This document shows positions 29,798-38,702 of a stretch of DNA of 64,000 bases, piece after piece. Source of the stretch: Ministeria vibrans ATCC 50519 (taxonomy: Eukaryota > Opisthokonta > Filasterea); the NCBI GenBank assembly GCA_943704425.1, contig CALSCP010002736.1, positions 1 to 64,000 on the forward strand, in the 5' to 3' direction. The stretch's first letter is position 1. Each line of letters starts with the position of its first letter. Made by a program: the position numbers and the translations under genes. A model generated the notes under the pieces. It saw nothing but the letters and a program-made list of their open reading frames with translations, was not told where the DNA came from and searched no databases.

Positions 29798-30386
29798 ATG
29801 TCGTTCAAGCGATCCAGAAGTGATTCCAGTGGTTCAGCCTCGTGCAAAGCTGGGGGTAGCGAGGAGCCCGGAATGCTGCAGGTGGCTGAAAAACACTGTC
29901 GCCGGTACGAAAAGTGCTCTGATCACTCTGGCGACTGTCGTTTCTCTCGCTGACCGTCTTGCTGGGGGTGTGTTTGTTTGGCGGGTGGGCGTGGGCGCTG
30001 GGGGTGCTTAGGTTCATTCAAGGGTGGAACCGGGCGCGTCGCACGGACGGCATTCGGTGTTCGCAAATGACGTACGTGTCATCTCTGTCTCTCTCTCTCT
30101 TACTCTAACGTTCCTTCTCAACTCTCACCATTTACAATAATAATAGAGGAGGCCTGACTAACGTGCTCATTAAATGTGATTTGGTTGATGAGGACCTGGC
30201 TGACGTGACAGAGCGGCGCGTGCTGGTGCGTCTGTACGGCAAGAACGTCGAAGTCTTCTTCGACCGAAATCTCGACCAAGTGCTGTTTGTGACGCTTGCC
30301 GAGCGCGGCTTTGGCCCTAGGCTGTACGGGCTCTTTCCAGAAGGACGCATTGAGCGTAAGATGTCCACGCGAGTCCTCTCGTGCAG

Positions 30387-30417
<31 letters not shown>

Positions 30418-31659
30418 GCCCTTGACTGTTATGTGTGTGGCTTTTGACTGTTATGTGTGTGGCCCTTGACTGTTATGTGTGTGGCTCTTGACTGTTATGT
30501 GTGTGGCTCTTGACTGTTATGTGTGTGGCTCTTGACTGCTATGTGTGTGGCTCTTGACTGATATGTGTGTGGCTCCTGACTACTTTGTGTGTGGCTCTTG
30601 ACTGCTATGTGTGTGGCTTTTAACTGCTGTGTGTGTGGCTCTTAACTGCTGTGTGTAGAGTTCATTGACGGCCGAACGCTTTGCACCAATGACCTTTGCC
30701 AGCCCGCCATAAGCACAGCCATTGCGCAAATGGCTGCTCGAATCCACGCACTGGTCGTGCCGCTTGACAAACGACCCAATGTCGAGCGTGACATTCTCCG
30801 GTGGATGCAACTCGCAAAGGAAACGGTAAGACTTGCGAAAGCCAGCACAAGTGCACCATTGTGTAACGTTTCATTAGGGTTCTTCCCTTGCGAGTGAATT
30901 TCTGAGTGATTCTGACGATATTATGCGATTTGTGCGGGAAATTGTCTCTTTGGCACACACTAAAACGGTCTTTTCTCACAATGATCTTCAAGAGGGTAAA
31001 ACAATCACAAAGTGTTTGCACATGAGAGTCACGCTTCTTTTGGTTTGTTTTGTTGTTAGGAAATATTATATTGACGTCGGATGAAACGTCAGAAGAAGTT
31101 CAATTGACAGTCATTGACTATGAATACGGGTAAAAAGAAACGCACGATCAAACAATACTCTAAACTACTTAATGTCGGTCTATTATCGTTTGTTTTATTC
31201 AGCCGGTACAACTTTGCGGGTTTTGACATTGCAAATCACTTTTGCGAATGGACTTATGACTATTCCCACTCTGAATATCCCTTTTTCACATTCTCTCCCG
31301 ATCAATATCCCACTTTGGAACAGGTAACGTCGAAAACCAAGGTTCAAATTGAAACGCATTGTCAAACAGCAAAAGCGGTTCATTGAAACGTACCTGAACG
31401 AGAGCCAAGAGTTAAGGGGAGAGGAGGAGAGGGAGCAAGTGAGCACCGATGAGATTGCCTTGACTGTGAGTGATGTGATGCGCTTTCGCATTCTCTTGGA
31501 ACTCTTTTGGGGCATATGGGGCATTTTACAGGTATTCAAGCTGATTGATAATCACGCTTACTTGTCCAAACTCCACTCCATTGTTCTTCTCTTGTTGTTG
31601 TTTAGGCCCAGAGTTCAGTGATTGTGTTTGGGTATAAGAGTATGCTCAGACGCGATTGA
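29798..31659 (+). CDS. choline/ethanolamine kinase
   Basis: First step of the Kennedy pathway to phosphatidylcholine/-ethanolamine. Nine exons: 29798-29904, 30012-30071, 30147-30355, 30659-30825, 30878-30995, 31060-31129, 31203-31323, 31370-31531, 31606-31659; 355 aa. Motifs: SQMTGGLTNVLIKC (ATP-binding loop, assembled across the exon 2/3 junction), LYGLFPEGRIEQFIDGRTL, Brenner's phosphotransferase motif TVFSHNDLQEGNI (about 213-225) and the metal-binding LTVIDYEYGRYNFAGFDIAN with HFCEWTYDY. The C-terminal LLELFWGIWGILQAQSS is typical. The start exon MSFKRSRSDSSG is chosen because its donor joins CRRFIQGW in phase. Sequence alone does not settle choline against ethanolamine. Intron 3 is a minisatellite; intron 7 is only 46 bp. 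Confidence 0.92.
30386..30655 (+). repeat. minisatellite TGTGTGTGGCTCTTGACTGT(TA) in choline kinase intron 3
   Basis: A (GT)n start at 30386-30412 passes into about eleven tandem 22-bp units. Variants alternate CCCTTGACTG, CTCTTGACTG, TTTTGACTG and CTCTTAACTG. The array fills the intron up to its acceptor at 30658. Confidence 0.95.
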
Positions 31660-32000
31660 GCAACTATGTCCGATTGAGAAGAGAGTTCGAAGAGAGTGAC
31701 AAATAATGAATGAAAAATTGTGCAATTTTATTTCTTTTTCTGAAAAATAGACACAAAACTCAGAAATTCCAATGAGAGAGCAAACGTGTTATAATGTAAT
31801 AATCATAATAATCATAATAATTATTAATAATAATTATTGTTATTCTTATTATTATTATTATTATTATTAATAATTATTGTTATTATTGCTATTATTGTTA
31901 TTATTAGTATTATTATTATTATTATTATTACTATTATTATTATTATTATTATTATTATCATTATGTTAATGTGTGTGAAAAAAAAACACAATGTATTGTT
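31660..32000. other. convergent spacer with (ATT)n tract
   Basis: 341 bp between the choline kinase stop and the coactosin-like stop. 31797-31965 is nearly pure A/T with ATT/AAT repeats and occasional G/C (TTATTGTTATTATTGC). Presumably overlapping 3' ends. Confidence 0.75.
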
Positions 32001-34037
32001 CTACTTGAGCTCAAAGAGCCCCCAAGTAAGAGGACCATCGGGAGAGCGCAGGAGCTTCAGGGCCTCCTCAAAGGAGTATTCCTTCTGCTCGGACTGGTCT
32101 TGCTTCTTGACCGTCTTCTTGGCATAGCGGAAGAACTTGGCGTTGGCCTTGGTGTCCTCGTCAAGCGCCGCCAGAAAGGCCTCCACCGAGAAGGGGTCGT
32201 CGAACTCGCCGCCGTCGTCATTGCCGTCGATCACGGCGCACTTGCGTACCTCCTTGACAATAACGTCGAGCGTGATTTCGTCGAGTTCGTGCGCGAAGAT
32301 GGTGCATGAGAACGGCTCAACCTTCTTAATCGACTCGCCCTATACACCCACAAGTGTCACTCACTCCCTCTCAAAACCCCAACCCCAAACTCAAACTCAA
32401 CCCAAATCGACTTACCTGCAGCGACACCAGCTTACTGCGCTTCATTGGGTTGACGTTGTCGCCACGCCACCACGTCGCAATGTACTTTGTGCGGCGGAAC
32501 TGCCCAGTCCCAAAGCCCATGCGCACAATCCCGTACAAAATCTCATCGTCTTTGAGCCATTCGCGCATCTCCTCCACCGACAGTGTTCCACCATTAAAGA
32601 AGTCCATTTTGTTGTCGGGCGTCGGCTTGAACAACGCCCAGTTAAACGGCCCCCGTGGCTTGCGGATCTGCTCCATACACTGGTCCGCCGTAATGTCGCC
32701 CATCTCAATCGCGGTCAGTCGGTGTCCATCGCCCGCCTCAATCGACGCGCCCGCTGCCGCCGAAGATGATTGCACCATCTGTACGCATAAAATAGATGAG
32801 TAAAAATAAGCAGAGTGAGGCAAAGTAATGCATACTAATACAATGATAGAGAAAGTGAAACAAAGTGATACATACAGAGAGAAGCAAAGTGATACATAGA
32901 GCGAGTGAAGCAAAGTAATACATACAGAGAGAAGCAAAGTGATACATAGAGAGAGTGAATCAAAGTAATACATAGAGAGAAGCAAAGTGATACATAGAGC
33001 GAGTGAAGCAAAGTATTACATACAGAGAGAAGCAAAGTGATACATAGAGAGAGAAGCAAAGTGATACATAGAGAGAGTGAAGCAAAGTAATACATAGAGA
33101 GAGAAGCAAAGTGATACATAGAGAGAGTGAAGCAAAGTAATACATAGAGAGAGAAGCAAAGTGATACATGGAGCGAGTGAAGCAAAGTAATACATAGAGA
33201 GAGAAGCAAAGTGATACATGGAGCGAGTGAAACAAAGTGATACAGTGAGAGAGAAGCAAAGTAATAAATCAAAAATACATATAGAGAGAGTGAAGTAAAG
33301 TGATACATAGAGAGAGTGAAACCAAAGTGATAGAGAGCATATGTGTGTATATATGTGTATGAGTGCACATAAGACGTGCGCCATCGCATCCGCCCACCCC
33401 CCACGCCATCTGACCTTCTGATAGTCTCTCTTGAGGCTCTCAATGGAGAACTCTCCGTTGTCCGACACAAACACTGTCTTGAGCTCCGTCAGAACATGCT
33501 CGATTGAGCAGTCCTCGCGGTCGTCAATGGTCACCTGGCCGTTCACGTCGCCCACAGCACTCTTGACAGCACCTGTGGACGTCCGTGTCAGTGTGTGCGG
33601 TTTCAATCACAAAATCAAACCAGAAAAACCAAAAACACAAAAGAAAAAAGAGCCAAATGGGACAATAAGAGACGGACATACGGCAGAAGAGGCGCTTACC
33701 CAGGTTTGTGTTGACACGGGCCTTCTTGATGCCCGACACATTGGCCCCTTTGAAGACAACCTAACAACAACACATCCAATCAATTATTATTATGGTTATT
33801 GTTATCACATTCCATAATTATTGTGTGATTCGGACCATCAGGAGCTTTGTGCGCTGAAACGTGCCGGAGCCAAGAGTAAACCGCAACAGTCCAAACTGAA
33901 CGGCGTCGTCGCTGAGACGGAGCAGTTGACGTGCACAACATGAGATCACAAATCAGATCTTTTTTTGGTTCTTACTTGAGGTGTCCGCGCATCTCATCGA
34001 TGCCGCCCGAGCCCGTTCCAATAACTTTCATAGCCAT
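32001..34037 (-). CDS. tandem coactosin/ADF-H-like actin-binding protein
   Basis: Six exons: 33976-34037, 33836-33911, 33700-33760, 33415-33572, 32416-32778, 32001-32339; 352 aa. Two copies of a coactosin-like ADF-H fold are visible. Copy 1: residues about 20-115, VQFGLLRFTLGSGTFQRTKL, then KGANVSGIKKARVNTNLGAV (coactosin has the like RSKFALITWIGENVSGLQRA). Copy 2: about 165-270, LYGIVRMGFGTGQFRRTKYI, then GDNVNPMKRSKLV. After the second copy, and between them, lie paired segments RKPRGPFNWALFKP and RSPDGPLTWGLFEL, an internal duplication. The positively charged loop typical of F-actin binding is present in both. Likely a cytoskeletal regulator that binds actin filaments. The domain name is inferred from motif pattern; the exact subfamily is not clear. 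Confidence 0.72.
32828..33335 (+). repeat. minisatellite GAAGCAAAGTGATACATAGAGAGA in an intron
   Basis: Some twenty tandem units of 22-30 bp fill the 636-bp intron 4 of the coactosin-like gene: GAGAAGCAAAGTGATACATA alternating with GAGTGAAGCAAAGTAATACA. The core (A)GCAAAGTGATA is a variant of AAACAAAGTGATA from the other arrays. Higher-order alternation of two unit types is visible at 33030-33240. Confidence 0.95.
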
Positions 34038-34444
34038 AGTAGAATAAGTCGTGAGAGTGGGAATGCGCTAGTTGAAATGGGAATATCAAAATTTTATTGT
34101 TTGGAATAATTTGATTTTGCCATTTTGGAAGATATGAATAAATAAGCCAAAACAATTACAGCTCTTGATCCTCTATTTATTTTTTCTTAATACAAATTTT
34201 ACAACAATACAACATCACACTGCTTCCGCGGACTGCCATTAACTTGAAAACTCGCTCAAACTCGTATTACGGGAATGATTGGAAAATAATGCCCAAGAAA
34301 AAAATACTTCGAATGATTGTCTTACTCGTTCATACAACAACGGAAACACATTGAATACAAGTACAACAATACGTTGGTTTTGATCGCTGTACAACAACAA
34401 ACAACTCTCTTCTAGACATTCCACTCGGCAAACTCGACATGGCT
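34038..34444. other. spacer between coactosin-like gene and methyltransferase
   Basis: 407 bp, AT-leaning, between the start of one minus-strand gene and the stop of the next upstream one. An open frame at 34239-34448 on the minus strand reads through the methyltransferase 3' end and lacks support. It should hold a 3'UTR and the promoter of the coactosin-like gene. Confidence 0.55.
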
Positions 34445-35353
34445 TCACTCGGCGTGCGGGACTCTGCGCCTCAGCACAAACCCGTGTGCGGTCCGCCGCA
34501 CATCAGGATCACCCGGATCCCGCGGAAACACCGGTGGTCGGTTCATATCCGTAAACAGTCGCTCAGCAAAGAAATAGTGTGGAGCTAACTCGGCCAACGG
34601 AAAAAACGCCTATAGAGGGAAGACAAAACCCAATTCTTCAGTCCATATTTCACGCACATTCTATAGCATTACCAAATCTCGATCAATATGCTTCACTGTG
34701 TGATGACAATACCCAAACAGAATGATTCCTCCCTCTGCCAAGAGCCCACTCATCGACTCCAGAAAGTACTCTACAACACGAATACAATACAATGAGTGCG
34801 CACTTTCTCCATTCATCCTCTCTCCTCTTATTCCTACTGTGCTGATTGTGGTTGAAAACCAAATCACTCATAATAATCACATCAAACCGACCGTGCTTGC
34901 TGCGAAGCTCTTCAATATCGCGACCACATCGATGCGCCTAAGTCGATTAAGGGTTGTATTAATAATAATAATAACATTATTATTATTAACTGATAGTGCA
35001 CTATGACTGCTGTGTATACCTCAACAAAAATGCGCGACTTGTAAGGCTCCTCTGTCACAACCTGTGCCATGTTTTCTTTCACGGCATTTACCAGTAACTC
35101 CTCGGGATATTCTGCTGCCACCACCTTTTGCGCTGCAACGAGAGTGATCGGTAGTTAGTGCATCTGACTCATATCCGACTCGCGTTCGACTCTCTCCTCT
35201 TACCACCGGAAAAGAGCGCCACCAAGCTTGGAAGAGCTGCCCCAGCTCCAATTTCAATCACACTCTTGCCCAATACCAACTCTTTGTGGGCATCAATCCA
35301 TTCGGCGAGTGAGTAGGATGAGTTTGAGATGGTGCTAAAATGATCAATGTCAT

Positions 35354-35389
<36 letters not shown>

Positions 35390-35606
35390 ACACCGCATTG
35401 CTCACGCTGCCCTCTTACTGTGCATAAAGAGGATGCCACTGTGCCAGGGTGAAGGTGAAGCTAGCGGGCGTGCCCTCGCTCACGTCGCGCGTCTGTCGTG
35501 TGAACACGCGTGTGATCGCCGGCGCCCACGGCACCTCCACCTCTCCGGCAAACAGCCCGGCAATGCCGTCCTCTGCACCCTCCTCCCCGCCAGTCTCGTC
35601 AGCCAT
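34445..35606 (-). CDS. Efm7-like elongation factor 1A N-terminal methyltransferase
   Basis: Seven-beta-strand SAM methyltransferase. Six exons: 35419-35606, 35204-35334, 35020-35132, 34838-34937, 34673-34770, 34445-34609; 264 aa. Order: LAQWHPLYAHTISNSSYSLA (the P-L-x-x-H-x-x-W block of the Nnt1/Efm7 group, here with Ser for Trp), VLGKSVIEIGAGAAALPSLV (SAM motif I, about 85-100), AQKVVAAEYPEELLVNAVKE, RFDVIIMSDLVFNHNQHKYF (motif with the LSDLVFNH signature) and GGIILFGYCHHTVKH. Yeast Efm7 methylates the N-terminal Gly and Lys3 of eEF1A; the same role is inferred. The Met-Ala-Asp-Glu start is the first ATG. The C-terminal MNRPPVFPRDPGDPDVRRTA is of the usual kind. Related METTL family-16 enzymes cannot be fully excluded. 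Confidence 0.82.
35354..35388 (+). repeat. (GT)n microsatellite in methyltransferase intron 1
   Basis: A 35-bp GT run in the 84-bp intron between exons 35419-35606 and 35204-35334. A run this long takes up a large part of a short intron. Confidence 0.95.
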
Positions 35607-36001
35607 GGTCCGCCCAATTCACAGAATACCAACAATGAACAAATATCTAATGACTAATTATAAGTAATTGTGAGATGTGAGTTCGGAAGTGATCAAAATA
35701 CATCGGTTTAATTCATTAATGAATTATACATTCTTCTTCTTTTTCTTCTTCAATACAAACGTATACAATCATTATCTCTATCTATTCAACTTGCCACCAC
35801 TAAAATATTAAAATAATAATAATTATTATCGAAATCAGTCAATCACCAAATTCAAACTCTATCACGTCACGAGTCACTTTATCACAGTCTTGACAATTGG
35901 CACGAAAAGAAGAAACGAAGGTGACACATTGAAAATACTATTATTCAACGTCATGATAAAAAAAATTACTATTACGATTATACAATAACGCGCTGTTTTC
36001 T
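35607..36001. other. AT-rich spacer, head of methyltransferase to tail of C1orf43-like gene
   Basis: 395 bp, AT-rich with TTCTTCTTC and AATAATAATTATTATC runs (35735-35755, 35805-35830). Holds the methyltransferase promoter and the C1orf43-like 3' end. No gene seen. Confidence 0.6.
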
Positions 36002-36451
36002 TTAGTGGTCTGCTTTGGAATCGTAGAACGAACGCGCATTTCGCTTCCGTGCGTTGAAGCGTTCACGGTCCGTCTTGAATGAGAGGGACGCTGTAAATGG
36101 TTGGTTGTGGGAGTCGGGTGAGAGCGGAGCAAGGACAGCGACGGCTGGAAGAGAGAAACGCAACTGACGATCGGGTGGCTGAACAGAGTCTGGAAGAGAA
36201 TTGGTTTGGGATGGCGGGAGGGCACTACGTGGTGCGGTGGGGTGGTGGGGTGGCGGTGCAGTGGGTTGGATCGTGACGGGTGCATTTGCTTGGTTGATTG
36301 CGTTGACTAGTCGTCGCGTGAGTTTCTTGTGGAGAATTACCTATACATACATTTCAAGACCAGAACAATTTAGTACTCTCTATCACTTTGATTCTCCTCT
36401 CTATCACTTTGTTTGTTCTCTCTATCACTATTTTTCTTCTCTCTTTACTCC

Positions 36452-36496
<45 letters not shown>

Positions 36497-37293
36497 CTTG
36501 TTCGATCTCTCTCTTTTCTCCCTCCTCTCTCTCTGAATAATTTGCTTCTTCCCCCCCTCTCTGCTCTCATTGTGTTTACTTCGTCTTCCGTCCAAGGTGT
36601 AGACCCAAAGCGAGCACGCTCATAGTTACTGATGAATGTGTCTGCGTCGTACCGGAGGGCCTTGAACCCCGCTCCCGAGTTGAACACAGACAGCCTACAC
36701 CTCATTCAGCAAACGTCCCTTTTGTCTCGATGACCACCACCCACGACCCCCCACCACTCAGACAACACATACCTTGAGACAAGGGCAAGCATGTAGCCGC
36801 GCAGTGACTGCGTGCGGGGCAGCGACGCCGCAAAGTGCCGGTCGTAGTCGTAGACGGTCGACAGAAGCAGATCCGCCGTGTCCAGCACCTCGTCGACAAA
36901 CGACCGCTCCGTGCCGCGACTCGTCATCTTCCAATTGCGTATCCGCTCGACCGTCTGCGGCGCCGGCTGCAGCCGTAACCGAGCATTGCTGGCAAGCTGT
37001 TCGCGGATGGGCACACACTTCTGCCCTAACGCCCCCATGTCGCCCCATGCCAGCGGCATACACTCCGTCGTCTTGCGCCGAAACATCTTGAACATGCGAC
37101 GCTCCCGTGCACCAAAAATGAGAAACAGAATCCCCCCCTGGACGAGCGTAGACGCGAGACAAGAGGGAGAAGCGTCGCTCGTTGAGTTTTCACAAATATA
37201 AAACAAAGTATTATTATTATTGTCGTGTAGCAATACCGTCACGCCGTAGACGATGACAACCAAAAGGATCTCAGCGGTCTCAAAGCTAGCCAT
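36002..37293 (-). CDS. C1orf43/NICE-3 family membrane protein
   Basis: Four exons: 37237-37293, 36773-37137, 36580-36694, 36002-36340; 291 aa. One N-terminal membrane span (about residues 8-30, ILLVVIVYGVT joined to GGILFLIFG), then a basic GARERRMFKMFRRK, then a soluble region. The match to human C1orf43 is the pattern RTQSLRGYMLALVSRLSVF, then FKALRYDADTFISNYERARF (human: a similar RSYLLDLRN and LIDTLLDGYETARYG). The C-terminal 110 residues are Pro/Ser-rich and end in basic FKTDRERFNARKRN. C1orf43 has been linked to Golgi/phagocytosis in human cells, but a mechanism is not settled. Homology is my reading of a short conserved core and should be tested by profile search. Intron 3 holds reverse-oriented copies of the dispersed minisatellite. 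Confidence 0.6.
36370..36530 (-). repeat. CTATCACTTTGTTTCTC-type minisatellite and (CT)n run
   Basis: Reverse complement of the AAACAAAGTGATAGAG family: CTCTATCACTTTGATTCTCC, CTCTATCACTTTGTTTGTTC, CTCTATCACTATTTTTCTTC, then CT repeats at 36456-36492 and one more CTATCACTTGTTC unit. Lies in intron 3 of the C1orf43-like gene, in the gene's sense direction. Confidence 0.9.
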
Positions 37294-37449
37294 AGCCAAG
37301 AAAACAAAAAAAAAATTGAAATGACTAATTTCGGATCTAATGTAAATGAACAAGCAAACCTTCGAAGTTTGAAAAGTAGTCAGTGGTCACTGGTCAATTC
37401 TCAAAACTACTTAAATAGTTGATAGTGCGACTCCACCCATCCATTCGCC

Positions 37450-38235
37450 ATGTCGGACCATAGAGCATCGCAGAAGACCGTCGTCGTCGTGCAGGAGCAC
37501 AGAGGGTTCTGCCAGCGCCACCATCTGTGCATGCTCTCGCGTGGCGCCAAGCGGGTATGTAGCGCGCCCTCGCCCACCGCCCCTCCTTGTGCCCCACCCC
37601 CAGCGCGCCACCCGCCGTCCACTCACTCACCAGAATTCTTTTTGTCACTCACAAACTTATTTTTCGAACAAAAGTCGCAAGAAAAATAGCTTTAACTCCT
37701 TCTTTCTCGCTTCGCCGTTCCCTACACACGTGCAGTTCAACGTCGCCCTCCCCACCTCCTCCCTGTCGCGTTCCGCAACAGTGTCCGTTGGACTTTTGCG
37801 CTTTCATCTATTTCAAGAAAAACACTCCCCGTTCCCCTCCTCACCGCCTGCGCCGCCCCCCGGCCTGCCTTGTCTTGTCTAGTGTGCTGGAGGCGATGTT
37901 GGTGGCAACAACTGGTACTTCTTTGCCTGGATTCTCACGGTATGGCCAAATGGAGAGAGAGAGAGAGTGAGAGTGAGAGTGAGAGTGTGAGAGTGTGAGA
38001 GTGTCGCGATTGCCCATCTAAGCGGATTTGTGCTCTCATTTAGGTGCCGCTTGATCTCGTTCTCTTCCTCCTCATGATGCTTTTCTGGATGTTCTACTAC
38101 CTGTTTAAGGGCATCCACAACTGCTGCGTAAGACCATGCTCGCTCCCACTCCCAGTCCTAACCTCACACACTACACACACTCTATGCTTATAGTCAAACA
38201 AGGAAGTTGCGCGTGCGTCCGGTCCCGGTCCCTAG
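37450..38235 (+). CDS. unknown 95-aa single-span membrane protein
   Basis: Four exons (37450-37554, 37883-37939, 38044-38127, 38194-38235) with all introns in phase 0. They give 95 aa: a Cys/His-bearing head (QEHRGFCQRHHLCMLSRGAK, then RCAGGDVGGNNWYFF), one strong hydrophobic stretch of about 25 residues (LVLFLLMMLFWMFYYLF) and a short tail starting KGIHNCCSNKE and ending GPGP. The TM exon has clean GT-AG borders and the joined frame runs without stops, which is why I accept it. The head could bind a metal or form disulfides (Cys at about 21, 27, 36 and a CC pair after the span). I recognise no family. It converges with the SNF2 helicase, 130 bp stop to stop. Confidence 0.6.
37555..37882 (+). 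other. intron 1 of the small membrane protein, C-rich
   Basis: 328 bp, C/T-rich (CCCACCCCCAGC, CCTCCCCACCTCC), ending TTGTCTTGTCTAG. It is open in one frame as Pro/Ser-rich peptide, but that frame does not connect to exon 2. Treated as non-coding. Confidence 0.55.
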
Positions 38236-38365
38236 GCAACCACCTTTCTCTCATCCGAACCTGTATCCACCCCGCCACCCAAAACTCCCTCTCCTTTTAG
38301 TACAACAAGCTCGTTACAATAATAATTATTATTATATCCTCCTGTCAAAGCCCCTGTTCTGTCTG

Positions 38366-38659
38366 TTACCGTTGCATCTTGCGTCCCATAAACTCGCCCG
38401 TTCCCCCCACATCCACAGTGCTCACCTGCACTTGCATCTTCCTCTCCAGCTTGGAAAACAGCTGTTGCTCAAACGGGTGTGATGTGACGACATAGCGGAT
38501 CGTCACATCGTTCGTCTGGCCAATGCGGTGCGCCCGATCTTCAGCTTGAATCAACTAACAAAGAGAGACAAATTGCTGTTCAGCGACTCTCACAGTCACG
38601 AAATCCGCACTCAATCACACTAAAAACACACTGAACCCCATTCAATCACACTCAATATC

Positions 38660-38702
<43 letters not shown>

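Noticed and set aside
29793-30011. Alternative frame starting at 29793 for choline kinase
   Set aside because: It does not join exon 2 in phase; the frame starting at 29798 splices at 29904 to give CRRFIQGW followed by the ATP loop.
31797-31965. AT-rich block as a possible replication origin or matrix attachment region
   Set aside because: Only composition supports it; similar ATT tracts occur in several spacers and no specific site is visible.
37294-37353. N-terminal extension of the C1orf43-like protein (MFIYIRSEIS...)
   Set aside because: The extension is Phe-rich, AT-rich DNA without coding character; the ATG at 37293 starts the conserved membrane helix.
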